Source: Diplolepis rosae (taxonomy: Eukaryota; Arthropoda; Insecta; Hymenoptera; Diplolepididae). From it: DNA of 64,000 bases. A program made the translations under genes and the position numbers. Of the stretch, positions 35,627-49,100 are shown piece by piece. The stretch covers positions 12,338,001 through 12,402,000 of the forward strand of contig JAPYXD010000704.1 in assembly GCA_030998225.1 (NCBI GenBank). The letters run 5' to 3'. Each line of letters begins with the position of its first letter. The first letter of the stretch is position 1. Below the pieces are notes generated by a model, which saw only the letters and a program-made list of their open reading frames with translations, was not told the origin of the DNA and made no database searches.

Positions 35627-38600
35627 TTAACGTTGTTTATTTAAAGGCGAAACAAGTTCTTTCACCCAACCCAACATGGCTTTCAATACCTCAACTCTTG
35701 TACTCGGATCATAGCCTCTAAATTGATTAACGTTATTATTTCCTAGAATTTCTTTAGATTTTGCAGATTTATCTGATTTCAGTAAAAAATCACGTTTTTG
35801 ACTAACTCCATCCTCCTTTACCTCTTGACTTTCTTTCGTATTTAAATCATCATTTTCATCGCTAATTACGCTATCTATAGCTTTAAATACAAAATCTACC
35901 CTATGTTTTTCAGGAATATGATTTACATCTAAAAGAGTTTCTACGTAATTTCTATACTGCTCTTCTTTTCTCTTCTGATCGTTCTCGCTTCCCTTTGATT
36001 GTTCTATCGAAAGTTTCAAATTTTGTTCTTCAGAATCTTTGTCTGACGTATTTTCCTCTTTTACTTTTTCAAAATTGTCATCATCCTTCGAAGAGTTGTA
36101 TTTATCTGCTAAATGTAAAATATATTGATAAGATTCTTTTTAGAACTTCTGCATTTTTATCCTTATATATCCTGTACCTTCTCAGTTTTCTTACCATTAT
36201 TCCTTTTAGTCAGCTCGACTTGATTTCGTGCCACATAGCAAGGTCTCATACTCTGCACTGAATAATCACAAATCCTATCTGAAAAAGTTAAACCAATAGA
36301 ACCATCCTTTAATTTCGTTAATTTTAGCGGCAGCCTTACTCCATCTCCAATATACAACATATCCGAATTAGAGTCTTTATTTTGTGGTAAAAGTTTTCCC
36401 AAGTAAGGAGGTTCATTTCGATAATTTGTATTAACTGCTCCTAAATATGCAACTTCTTCTGTTTTCTCATATGATTCAGGAATATAATATATTTCTGAAT
36501 CAAGAAGATCTTCCATCTTTCTATTCTCATTTTTGATCTTATCGTCTTGGTAAAAGGCATTTATTTCATGAGTTCCAATTTCTCCAATCCTAGCTGTCCC
36601 AATTATTTGTTCATCATTTTTACTATTCTCTTTTCCATGAAATGAAGTTGTAAAATTATTATTTCTTGGGTAAGTGAATACTTTACTAGGTTTACTATCA
36701 TCGGAATGGTCTTTATTTTCTGTAGATTTTATTGAACCAAGAATATTACTGTAATCGTTATTTCCTTCTGTCATCGAATTAAGAGTTATGCCGGTTTTAA
36801 TAGTCTCTAGATTACTCTGAATATTATGTCTTGATGTTCCTACAAGCTGATTATATTTATTTTTATTTCCTTCGGTTAATTCACCATGAGATTCATTACT
36901 TTCTTCAGAGCCTGGAATACTATCCATTGAATATATTGATCTTACAAGCTGACTGTCGTCGTTATTTGTTTTTTCTTTCATTACTTTAGGAGTTCTATTG
37001 GTGATTGGACTTTTAAGATTATTATTTATATTATTTTTCAATAATCCCATTAGCTGACTTTGATCATTATTTTTTTCTTCTGTCGTTACATCAAAATTTC
37101 TATTCCCTCCTGCAGAGTCAAAGTTACCATTTACTTTATTTCTTAACGAGCCCACTAAATGATGTTCATTGAATCCTACTGAACCGAATATTTCTTCGTT
37201 ATAATTTTTTGTGTCCTTACTAACTGGCTTTTCTGTAAAAACTACACCTGCATACTGGTCATCAATATTCTCATTTTCAGCTACTGTAGTTCCAGAAACG
37301 TAATGTATTTGAGTGTTGTGCTTTTCGTTTTCAAAGTTTTCAATTTGTTCTCTTACAATTTCAGCTGACTTGAAATAATCATCATCAGTTCCGCTTCCTT
37401 CATAATCTTCAAAATACTTTGCATCTTTCAAAAGGCTTGCATTATCATCACCTTCTCCAGTCAGTCCAGAACCTTCTTCCATTGCAATCAAGTCTTCATC
37501 TGCCTCATATTTTTGATATTCTTTGGGTTGAGTTATGGGCATATTTAAATCAGATGTAGATTGAAATATATCAGAATGTATATTACCCACCGTTACTTCA
37601 GATTGCTTATTGCTTAAGTTGTGCTGATTTTGATGTGTCTTTTTATATTTTAGTATTCTATCAGTAGGAGAATAATATTCTATGGGCATTCTATCTACTG
37701 TTTCTTCCTGGGATTTTTCATTTGATGAAGGTATAGATGATTGTATTATCATAGGTCTTGATTTTAATGATGATTCCACAATGTTAGCAGCTGCAGTGTC
37801 GTGCTTTTGAATTATTTCAGCTACAGGTTTCATGGCGACTACTTTTTCTTTTGAATCTGTTGGCTCTTGGAAAGAGTACATTTCTTTGCTCCCAGAAAAT
37901 GAGTCTTTCATTTCTCCAATTTCTGGTCTTTCCATAAACGCTTCACTTGAATGAGCATTATTTCTTGTAGAATAATTCAATTTTGGTGCAGCAACTATTC
38001 TTTTATCATCTTCAATTTCCATTTCCTCCTCAGATATGTTCTGTTTTTCTCCGCTGATGAAACTTTCTTCAGAAGATTTTCCTTCATTGTCAAAGGTGTA
38101 CTGATGATTTTCTGTAAAACAAGTCTTATCTTTTGTCATTTCTAATGAATGCTTTGTTTCTATGGAAGATACTTTTCCTAAGACAGGAGGAATTCCGGAA
38201 AACATTTCTTCTGAAGAAGGTTTTGTTTGTTCTTTCAGTTCAATATTGATACCTGAAGACAAGCCAAGCAAAGGTTGTCCTAAAGTTTCTTCTGATCTAT
38301 AATTTTCAAGAGATGCTTTGTAATTATCAATAGATTGCGTTTCACTGGACTTTGTATTCAAGCGGGATGATTCCATTGATTTATCTGATTCTTTTTCTGA
38401 CATATTTACTTGAGATTCATCTTGACGTATATTTACATTTTCATCTAAAGAAGATCTAATTGGTCCAGATTTAGTTAGATCTACATAAGCTGATCTGAAA
38501 ATATCTTCTTTTTCAAGATCCTCTTTTTGATTTTCATCTGTAGCAGGATTAATTGGTCCAAAATTATTTACACCTATATTTGCTAGAATTTTATCTCCTT

Positions 38601-41600
38601 CAATATTTACATTTCCTTTTACATCTACAGTGGATTTTGACTTTTCTTCTGCTATTAAATCAGATCCTAATACAGGGTTTTTAATTTTATACCCGAAATT
38701 GTTTGAAACAGCTGTAGCTTTTTCTATTGATTCTTTCGACGTATATTGAGATGCATCTTTAGAATTATGTATTTGTGATTTTATAGGATAATATTCATTA
38801 CTATTTACTTTGTGAATAGTCCCTAATCTCTTATCATCTATTTCCAAAGGTTCAAAAGGTTCAACATTTACATTTTCTTTTACATCTACAGTGGATTTTG
38901 CCTTTTCTTCTGCTATTAAATCAGATCCTAATACAGGATTTTTAATTTTATACCCAAAATTGTTTGAAACAGCTGTAGCTTTTTCTATTGATTCTTTAGA
39001 CATAAATTGAGATGCATCTTTAGTATTATGTATTTGTGATTTTATAGGATAATATTCATTACTATTTATTTTGTGAATAGTCCCTAATCTCTTATCATCT
39101 ATTTCCAAAGGTTCAAAGGGTTCAACATTTACATTTTCTTTTACATCTACAGTGGATTTTGACTTTTCTTCTGCTATTGAATCAGATCCTAATACAGGAT
39201 TTTTAATTTTATACCCAAAATTGTTCGAAAGAGCTGTAGCTTTTTCTATTGATTCTTTAGACATATATTGAGATGCATCTTTAGAATTATGCATTTGTGA
39301 TTTTATAGGATAATATTCATTACTATTTACTTTGTGAATAGTCCCTAATCTCTTATCACCTATTTCCAAAGGTTCAAAAGGTTCATACCACGAATGTTCT
39401 CTTATATCGTCATAAATTTGTCTAGAGGAATCCTTTTCTTCAAATTGCTCGTAATCATATACTTCACCAGCATCTTCTTCTATATAATGATCTTGATCAA
39501 TGGGAATTGATAGGGTACATAAATTTTGATCATAAAGTCTCAAACACTCGCTCATGCTAAGTTTGCCAATTTCCTTTCTTTGTGCAGAACTGACAATTCC
39601 TTGAGTATATTCTTCAGATCCTGGGATCACGGCGTATTGATTACTGAAAGAGTGACCTGCTTGATCAATATTTAAATTTGTAGCCAAAGGATTATTCAGA
39701 AAATACGGACGTAAATTCGGATCAACGTTTGGAACATTTGCAGCTTGAAGATTAGGATTAGTTCTTAAAGATGATCCAACAGACGATGCCATTTCATTTT
39801 GACGCTGGACATTTTGAATATAATATAAAGGATCATAAATTTGTTCAATGTTATACGTGTTGTCTTTTTCAGAATATGTACATGAATTTCCATTGCAGTC
39901 TCCTTCGTGACAATGACAAATGTATTTCTTTTTGCCTTTGCCTTTAACAAGGTTTTTTCCCACCAAAACAACAACTTCATCATCATTGACACCTGGGTTT
40001 TGAATTTGAACGTCACTATTTTTTTCAATTGAACCTCTATAGTCGTTTACATTGCTTAAAATTTTAGTTGTAAATAAATTTCTCACTGTTTTTCTTGGGT
40101 CTCTGATTACAAACTTGTATGGATGTGGCATTTGGGATTCAAAGTATGAATTAGATCGCTCTTTTCTTATTAATGATCTGAAACATTTTAATCTTTGTTT
40201 AGGATTATGATAGAGGCATCTTTTTTTTATTCGTTTCGGGGCAAATGATTCTATATAATCTAAGTCTTGAATGGTCTTTAGAGCTGAATTGGAGTTTTCA
40301 TCAGTGCTTTTCTCTGAATCCTTTGTATTAAAAAGGAATGATTTTTGCAGCTCGGCACTTAATTCATCTTTTTCGATTTCTGAAGTTGAATTCAAGTCTG
40401 AGAATGTTCTGTGAAGAAGAACCAAAGATTTGTTATAGTTATACATTTGATAAAGTTAATTAAATCATGAATTCGTATTACATTAAGTTCATATCAATTT
40501 TAAAATCAGAAATGCTTGCGTTAAAGTATTTTTTCTTCTGTTTGAAGTTAAAAAGCAAAATAAAATTTTTATCATTATTGACACTTCATTTAAACGTAAA
40601 ATTAAGTATTTCTTCAAGTATTGATTACATTTGAAGTCATATTAGATAGTAATCAATTATGTTGTCTTTATTGCCTATAAACGTCAACTAAGCTAAGATG
40701 AGTAATCCGAAATGTTAGATTCGGAAATGTATGTAAAGTGGACTACAATGATTACAGTTTACAATACCTATTCATACCGGTAATAATGCAAAACGAGCTA
40801 TTATCATTGTTATGGACTATAATAACATGAAACTACATAGTGAACAGTCAATTGGTTGCTCTTGTTTGCTAAAAAATTATCCCATTAAACATGTGATATA
40901 GATGTTTTTATATCAGTTTTATTATTCTAATTATAATATTTATAACATAATTTTAATTAAAATTATAGAAGTCTTAATATACTGAATATTATAAAATAAT
41001 TTTCGAGCATGAATATATTTTTATTTAAAAAAAATTCATAATATGATTAAATTGAATAGTACTAATTGCTTTTTATTTGACAGCAAAATTTAAATTAATC
41101 AAATAAAAAAAAGTTTTTATCTCAGAATGTTTTATACTTTCTATAATTGATCTTTAATGATGACATTAATTTTATTTAAATCTTGTTTAATCATTGAGAT
41201 AAAGTAAATTTCAATACCGGTCTTCTATCTTATTTTAAAGGGGAAGATCGTTTGGAAAGGAAAATAGTGCTGACGTTTGTGATTGTGACATTTCTTCGCA
41301 TTGAACGAATAACATACTTTGTCATTATTGTGAATGTATAGAACTTTACGCACCAAAAACCGCAATTTACATTGATTGGAATGCATTTTATTTTTTATAC
41401 TTGAAGTATTACACAAAACATGGATATTAATATGCTCATTAACTCAATACTTTTTTTTAAATGCTTAGTTAATACAAAAGTGTGATTTAAAGTTGTTTAT
41501 GTGGTTTTTTAATATATGATACATAAATAATTGGTAATTCAAAACATGATTTTATAACGTATTCATTTTGGTAGTCTAAAAAATTTATTATGAAAACTTA

Positions 41601-41822
41601 TTTTTAATATTTACACTTCTGTATAATTTTTGATTCTAATCTAAGAATTAAATTAACTAAAGATGACTCATTCTATCAATTTTCTTATAAAGTCATACTC
41701 TTAAAATAAATAACTTACCTTGCGTTTTCAATTAATAATTTATCCACACTAAAAGCTTGGAATGTTGCAAAAAAAGTTGCACTGGCAACTAAATATGTAA
41801 TTATCAATTTACATATACTCAT
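35627..41822 (-). CDS. Secreted acidic repeat protein, candidate proteoglycan core
   Basis: Exon 1 (41822-41719) encodes a signal peptide (MSICKLIITYLVASATFFATF). It joins in phase to a 4.2-kb exon (40408-36195), then to a last exon beginning at 36110. Read literally the chain ends at a TGA (36018-36016), 1,470 aa. One extra base in the T6 run at 36059-36064 would instead carry it to 35627, about 1,600 aa. The protein is hydrophilic and mostly disordered. It has a basic KGKGKKK stretch and a Cys cluster with C-x-EGD (residues about 197-212), three tandem 87-residue repeats (about 376-635), and Ser-Gly sites in strongly acidic settings (EEGSGLTGEGDD near 1015, DYEGSGTDDD near 1040) that fit glycosaminoglycan attachment. 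I recognise no catalytic domain. It is the downstream neighbour of the heparanase-like gene on the same strand, 1.3 kb away. Confidence 0.75.
38610..39386 (-). repeat. Three tandem 87-residue coding repeats
   Basis: The 261-bp period is plain in the DNA: AATCAGATCCTAATACAGG recurs near 38660, 38921 and 39181. Each protein unit runs EPFEPLEI, KRLGTIHK, SNEYYPIKSQ, SKESIEKAT, NNFGYKIKNPVLGSD and KSTVDVK. Units are nearly identical, so the expansion is recent or kept homogeneous by conversion. Confidence 0.9.
40409..41718. other. First intron of the acidic repeat gene
   Basis: An intron of 1,310 bases between the signal-peptide exon (donor GTAAG at 41718) and the large exon (acceptor CACAG at 40409). 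AT-rich; nothing else recognised. Confidence 0.65.
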
Positions 41823-43131
41823 TTTTTGTTCTTGTTTCACAGCATCTTCATTTATTTGTTCCTTAGTTTATTATATGTATATCTCATGCAAATTCAGATC
41901 TGAAAATCCATTTTAAGATTTCCTTTCAGACATTAAACTTTTACATATATTTTCAAAGATCTAAAAATTTATGACATAATACACTTATTTCTTCTTTGCT
42001 TAAGGATAATTTCATTAGAATAAGCTAAGAAAAAAGTTGCAAAGTTAAGCCGACACTGTATTAATTCGAATCCAGTTATATGACTGACTGGTTTAAAAAA
42101 GTGCATTGAGACTTACCTCTTTATTGTTGCGAAATTTCAATGACTAGCTGTTATTTCGAAATATATACAATTTTTGAAAGACTATTGTGACGATATCTAG
42201 AAAACCATATATGGAATTAGGGAAGTTGTTTAGATTGTAAACAAAATAAGGTTTTGTTATAAATGAATAATAGTTTATTTTAATTAAATTTTGTTTTTAT
42301 TTACAAGTTACCTTCAATTAATGGCCAATTTTTTCTGGAAAGTTTCTTAACTTTCGCGAAGACAATTTGGTCAACAAATTGGACGTGTCTATTTTTGTGT
42401 AATACTTTTTGTATCAAAAACAAAAGGCAGATTTTTATATCAATTACAAGTCAGGAAGTAGAAAAATAAAACAAATTTCATTTATTGCGTTCATTTGAAC
42501 TTTATCACGTATTTAGTATGATAAATGTTATTATAACTGTTTACTAATAGTATAATTCATTTTCAATTTCTGCAAACATATGTAAAAATGATAAAGTAGG
42601 GAAAATGTTTAAAGTAATTTTGACGGAATGTTTACTAAATTTTTTCGTCATTAAAAATCGCAAAAATGTATCAAATGAGGAGCTTAAAAAACTATTTTGC
42701 ACAGAGGAGTAAATGTGGAAGACTAAAAAAGTACACTATAGAATTTTGTTTTTATTTATGTATTTAAATAATTCAGAAATAAACTAAGATACAGCAACGA
42801 AGTAAAATTTGATTTTATACATAAAATAGAATCTAATAAATACAAGTAATTCCTTCAAACTCAATGATTAGATTTTTATAACTATTCAGCAAAAGTGAAC
42901 CTCTCATACCAAAAATATATTTAAAAAAAGGATTTCTTTTTAGAAAAACAGACTTTATTACGCAATAAGTATATTACCGCACTTAAATTAAATTAATTTG
43001 TAGTAAATATTAATCGTAATACATAAATCTCTCTTATATAAAGTTAACAATAAATAAGTAAAATATTAGTATCAGTAAAAAAATATTTCTTATAACAATA
43101 AATTAGACTATATTCTTCTATTAATCTCAGA
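41823..43131. other. Spacer between the two secreted-protein genes
   Basis: Holds the 5' flank of the gene starting at 41822 and the 3'UTR of the heparanase-like gene. AATAAA (minus strand) at 42954-42959 lies about 175 bases after the stop at 43132. No other feature seen. Confidence 0.45.
42954..42959 (-). other. Probable polyadenylation signal of the heparanase-like gene
   Basis: AATAAA on the minus strand, about 175 bases downstream of the stop at 43132. Its presence here, and no strong equivalent in the intron at 48952-49032, favours transcripts that include the long tail exon. Confidence 0.45.
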
Positions 43132-46100
43132 TTATTCAGAATAAAACGAGTAAGCCATACTTGAAATAAAAGATAAAAATTGTTGCAATTTATTCATCGC
43201 GTTTTGAACAAAACTGTCCTTAATTTCCTCAGTTTCATCTGAGGATCTGCGACTTTCTCTTTGATGAACCACCTTTATTGGTTCAAGCTTTTTATCAAAA
43301 TTTTTATTGCTCTCCGAAGATTTCAAATTATTCTGAGACTTGTTTTCAATTCCTGTTGTTTCAATTGATGAATCTAAGGTTGATTTTTCCTGGAGTCTTT
43401 TCTTGTCTTCCTCATCAGTCTTCACTTTCCTAATATTTCTGGAAGATTCAACCTTTGAATTAGATATTTTGACAATTTTTGGTTTCTTGGTTTTTTTTTG
43501 CGAGTCCAAAGGTATATTTTGTTGTAGCTCGCCTTTAATTGAATAATCTGGAGTGTTCTTTTTATCAACAATGATTTTCTCATTCTGATGATTAGAGTTC
43601 TTAGGAATTTCTTTATCACTGTTTTCTCCATCTTTATTCGACCAGATATCGTTAATATTTGTTTCTGTCGTCGTTAAAATTTCATTATTAATTTGTCGAC
43701 GGTGTCGAATAAGCGGTTTACTCGTATAAGATATCATCCTTATTAAGTCACGAAAACTTGGGTTTGGAGATCTTACTAAATTCTCTTCATGAAACCCAAA
43801 TTCATTGTTGTACTTTCTTGAAGTGAAATCCGCAGGCAGACCACGACCGAATCGGGGATAGTTTTGGAACATATCTGAGTAATAATTGCTGTATATATCT
43901 GGTGAAACACTTCTGCCTGGGTAAAGTTCATAATTCCAATGTGGCTCAAGTAGATGGTTTCCTGCCATAGCTGGCCTCATATAATGTGGATCAACTTGCA
44001 AAATTGGAAAATCATGATACATTTGACCATGAACTTCAGGATTATATCCTAATCTATGATCGTTTTGATTCATATTTTTTTTGTGGGCATTTTTTTTCAA
44101 AGTAGATTTGTCAAAATCAAGGTTCTCAACTGGAACTATTTTGTAAATTCTGGCTCGACACTCGTTACAATCTTCATTCTTGTCACCTTCTATGCAAAGA
44201 AAATTGCATTTTTTGAGGTTTGCTTTCTTCTTGTTGTTCAGTGATTTCTCAGAAGTTGAGATTATATTCAGATCTTGAACTTTAGCTCTGTTCAACTCTT
44301 CCTCCGTATTTCTTCTTATACGTGTTTGTTGATCCTCCATTTTATTAATCAACTTTTTTGTTTCTTTATTGGAATCAGATGAATGATCGATTTTTTTTGA
44401 ACTGCCATCTTTAAAATCCCACATTTTTTCTCCTGAACTCTCTTCAGATTGGTTCTTTTCTTCTACAGCATTTTTCCCAAATTTCTTGATAAGCAGATAT
44501 CTTTTGGAAGGATCTTCAAAATTTTCGTTTTGCTGTTTTGATCTAAACACAGAAGGATTTCTGAAATTTTTCATTAAGTTGTAGAAAAGCTTTTGTCTTG
44601 GAGTTTCAATCTCGTCTTTCAGACTTTTTCGGGAATCTTCATCTTCCGCGTATACATTTTTCTTTGATCTAAAGACTTGAGGTAACTGAAACAATTTTGG
44701 GCTTTCTAAATCACTTGCTTTAGCAGTAGCTTTCCTCTTACGTATATTATGCAGAGGTTTGAAAAAATCTGCTAAAGAAGTAGATTTTTCATTTAAGTTA
44801 TCATCCATTACATGGGCTAGATCACCAAGAGACTTCTTCTCATTAACAGATTCTCTCCTCTCAACAACTTTCTCTGGAGTTTCACTATTCTTCTTAGCAG
44901 CATCTAGAAATTCTATTTGATAATCTTGTAAAATCTTTTCTCGTTTTTCACGTAACTTTTCCATCAGCTTCTCCAACTGTTCTGCTCTTTTCCTCTGAAA
45001 TTCTTCAAGCTTAGGATTTTCTAATGGACGTTTATTTTCTAAAGTATTTGGAGCTTTCTTAATTCTCAATTTATCAGCTTCTTCTTTTCGAGCTTTCAGA
45101 GTTTGAGTTCTAGCTGCCAAACGATTCTCTCTATTCGTTTTCATTGCCTCAAACCTTTGGGCTGGTGTTAACTTTGGTGATGATAATTCATCTTTCTTAT
45201 TGTTTGGCGCATTTTGAGATGTTGATTCTAGTGGCACTTTGTCAGTGCTTTCCCTTTTTAAATTATTCAAAGATTTTATATTTCTTGCAGAACCACCTGC
45301 TTTTTCTAGAGACTGTCTCAGTGTCAAACCTGATTTCTCTAGGTTGGCTTGCTGCCCAAGAATATTTTTTGAATCAGTACTTTCTCGTTTTAAAAGATTC
45401 AAAGGTTTTGTATTTTGCATAGAATCACCTACTTTATCTAGAGATTCTCTCAACATCGCTAGTCTATTTTTCAGATTATCCTGCTCTCCAAGAATATCCT
45501 TTGGTAGTAATGGATTAGAATTCTCCCTTTTTAAAGCATTCAGTGGTCTTGTATTTTTCCTAGAATCACCTACTTTTTCTAGAGATTCTCTCAGTCTTGA
45601 AAGTCTTTCTTCCAGGTCGGCTTGCTCTCTAAGAATATCTTTTGGTAGTAATGGATTAGAATTCTCCCTTTTTAAAGGATTCAATGGTCTTGTATTTTTC
45701 ATAGAATCACCTACTTTGTTCAGAGATTCTCTCAACCTTGAAAGTCTCTCTTCCAGGTCGGTTTGCTCTCCAAGAATATCCTTTGGTAGTAATGGATTAG
45801 AATTCTCCCTTTTTAAAGCATTCAGTGGTCTTGTATTTTTCATAGAATCACCTACTTTTTCTAGAGATTCTCTCAGTCTTGAAAGTCTTTCTTCCAAGTC
45901 GGCTTGCTCTCCAAGAATATCTTTTGGTAGTAATGGATTAGAATTCTCCCTTTTTAAAGGATTCAATGGTCTTGTATTTTTCATAGAATCACCTACTTTA
46001 TTTAGAGATTCTCTCAACCTTGAAAGTCTCTCTTCCAGGTCAGTTTGCTCTCCAAGAATATCCTTTGGTAGTAATGGATTAGAATTCTCCCTTTTTAAAG

Positions 46101-49100
46101 GATTCAATGGTCTTGTATTTTTCATAGAGTCACCTATTTTTTCTAGAGATTCTCGCAATCTTGAAAGTCCCTCCTCAAAGTCAGCTTGTTCTCCTAGGAT
46201 ATCCTTTGGTAGTAGTGGATTAGAACTCTCCCTTTTTAAAGGATTCAATGGTCTTGTATTTTTTATAGAGTCACCTATTTTTTCTAGAGATTCTCTCAAT
46301 CTTGAAAGTCCCTCCTCAATGTCAGCTTGTTCTCCTAAGATATCCTTTGGAAGTAATGAATCACTATTCTCTCTTTTGAAAATGTTTAAAGGTCCTAGCT
46401 TTGTTTGTCCTAAATCAGAATTTTCTTTCTGTAAGGCCCTCAAAATGTTTAGTCTTGGTGGTTCTGAATTAGAGCCCTCCCTTTTCAAATTATATAGAGG
46501 TTTCATTGGAGAGACTATATTTTTTAAAGAATCACTTACTTTTTCTATGGTTTCCATTAACCAAGCTGTATCGTTCATATTTGCTTGACCTGGTTCTTTG
46601 GTGCCAAGAGTAAATTCTGTTGTACTTGGCGATTCGATTTCTGCGTCCGATCCAGGAGTGTCAGAATATTGTTCCTTTTTTGAGGGGGTTCTAGAAGATA
46701 CATCAGATTTGAGTTTATCTGTGGATACCTTAGGTCCATTAGACGTTTCTCGAACCTTCTTTGAGGATTGTTCAGAAGACTCATACTCATTAGAGGACTT
46801 ACTAGTATTTTTATGGGATTCAGTGGATTTAGAGGGTTTAGTGGATTGAGAGGATTGAGAGGATTCATTAAGTTTCGAGACCTCAGTAGACATTGTGGAG
46901 ACAGAGGATTCAGTTGACAGAGGAGATTCACTCTTACGGAATTTGGAGTTGTTTGTGTTAGAGTTTGAGTTAGAAGAGCGTTTTGAAGGTCTTCCACCAA
47001 CTGCTGGGGAGTTTTCAGTTGCTGAGGAATCCTTGCCGAATTTCGCCTTCCGAAATAACTGTCTCAAGGAAGGTTTACTGCCTCGTGTGTCTCGATTGGT
47101 ATTCTTTAGTGTCGAAGTGTTGGTTGCAGTAATTTCAGTATTTTTATCCTCAAGAACTGTTTGATCTTTTGGAGCATTTTCAACGATATCTATGGCTTCA
47201 TCAGTAACGTGTGCTCCTGAGCCATCCTCTTCAACCAATTCTTCTTTGTCTATATTTTCATTTGATCCAATAATCATCACATTTTCAGGTTTGATTTCCT
47301 TTTTAACGTCAGATTTATCCGTTTCTCTGACAACCCTACGCTGGCAACTTTCATCACCTTGTTGGAACATTTCCTGATTTAGTAGTTTATTCATATCACC
47401 AACTTCTCTTTTTAATCTTCTATTCTCACGGGCAGCATATTCTTCGTTGTTTTTGAACTGCATGACATCAATGCTAGAATTTTCATCACCCATAGCCATG
47501 ACTCGACTCTTTTTTGTAATACTGTGAACATTTTCCGTTTTTGGACTTTCCTCATCAGAATTAGTTGGAGGAGAAGAAATAGGTCGAATGTCTCTAATCT
47601 TCAGGCTATCATAGTTCAATTCTCTGTTATAAACTTGATCATCTAAGTGATTCTTTAGTTTATTAATGGCCGCCTCTTTTACTATGTTATCCTCCTGCCT
47701 GTTGTTATTTAGGTCATTTAACATATCTTTAAAATTGGCTGTTGGGTTTTGAATGTTTTCAAAGAATTCCTTTCTTATTTCTTGGTTTCCTAATGAAGTT
47801 GGTTTTTTCGCTTTCTTCATGAATAGTTTATATTTTAAAGGATCGCTTCTTGTTTCTTCTGCGTGTTCAGTTATAAAGTAAACATCTTCCTGAGGAAATA
47901 CTTTCATCGTTTCTGGAGGAATGAATCCGTGAAAATTGTTCTCTTTAATTTTAATGTCCTTGGGATCAAAACTTATCGGCAGATCCTTTTCCCTTCTTTG
48001 AAAGTTTAGATTCAGAAGATCCCTTTCTCTATTCTCTGCGTTCTTTAATAGAGTCTTGAAGATATCTTCTCCAAATTTATTTTCTAGGTTTTGAGTAATT
48101 AAAGGTGTTGATAAAGGAATATCTCTTGAGAAATAATCAGCTTTCCTGGTATTTCGCTGTAGATTTTTATTTTCATCTGCGTAGAATTGGTACACAGATT
48201 CAACTTTTTCTTCGTTTTTTGTTGGAATAATTGTCCTTTTTGCTTTTTTCGTTTTTAGAATTTCGCCCGTCAAAACCTCGTCATTCATTTCAGGTCTAAG
48301 ATTTGAATCCCTACGCAGAATTGCGAATTTTTCACTGTCATTTCCTTTCATGTCCTTCAGTGCACTTTCAACTTTCGAAATTAGAGTCAATGCTTCAATG
48401 GCTTTATCAGTATCGATATCTTTGGGGCCTAAGACTCCATCTGAATTGCTTTTTTGTCCCCACATAAATTTATAATTCTTCTTGCGATTTTCGTACTCCA
48501 TTAATTGAGTTTTGTAATTTTCGAGTATATCTCTGAGGTCCTCATCTGAATCAATTCTGTAATATTTCATGGAATTGTAGAGAGGACTTTCTTCTGAAGA
48601 TATGCCTCTATTATGACTATCATGAATGTTGAATCTACCTGGATTTCTGTAATTTAAGTACCTTCTGTCGTCGTATTTGTCTCTACTTCTGAAAAGTTTT
48701 TCTAGTCTTTCGAGATCTTTCTGGATGTCACTTCTTCTAAAAAGGGGTTCATCTTCTTCTTCGTCGCTGTATCTATTTTTACGTATAATTCGCTTCATAT
48801 TTTGCCATAAGAATGGTTTAAGCTCTTCTGGTAAAGCAGCGAGTTCCTCATATCCTACATCTTCGATTTCGTCCTCATCGAGACGACGTGCTAGTCTCTT
48901 CAGCAAAATTCTGTTTATGCTTTCTTCTTCATTAGACATGCAGGATTTCAACTATTTCAGAAAATTATAATTAGTATATTGTTTTTCAAATTCCTGTTTT
49001 TGAAATTCTTAATACAATTGGCTTTTTCTTACCTTTATTCCTGGAATCACCCAAAAGCCTATTCCTCCGGACGGCAATTTTAATGAAACACCTTCTTCAC

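Noticed and set aside
36163..36194. Reading the large exon of the acidic repeat gene straight through to a stop at 36163
   Set aside because: A strong GTAAG donor at 36194 and an acceptor at 36111 in matching phase, with composition continuing in the next exon, make splicing the better model, although unspliced use is possible.
38610..39386. Regular direct repeats that could suggest a CRISPR-like array
   Set aside because: The 261-bp units are contiguous coding repeats in an open frame of a eukaryotic gene, with no spacer structure.
45239..46588. Plus-strand ORF of 449 codons
   Set aside because: It is the antisense of the 47-residue repeat array. The 141-bp period (a multiple of three) keeps the opposite frame open, and the real gene is clearly on the minus strand.
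46575..47000. Minus-strand ORF of 141 codons with a run of Asn-Pro-Leu
   Set aside because: An alternative frame of the Ser/Thr-rich, low-complexity part of the heparanase-like tail; open because of simple sequence.
48937..48951. Start of the large exon at 43132-48951 as an independent gene beginning near MSNEEES
   Set aside because: No signal peptide or promoter is visible in the 81 bases before it, and the exon has a good acceptor in phase with the heparanase-like exon upstream.
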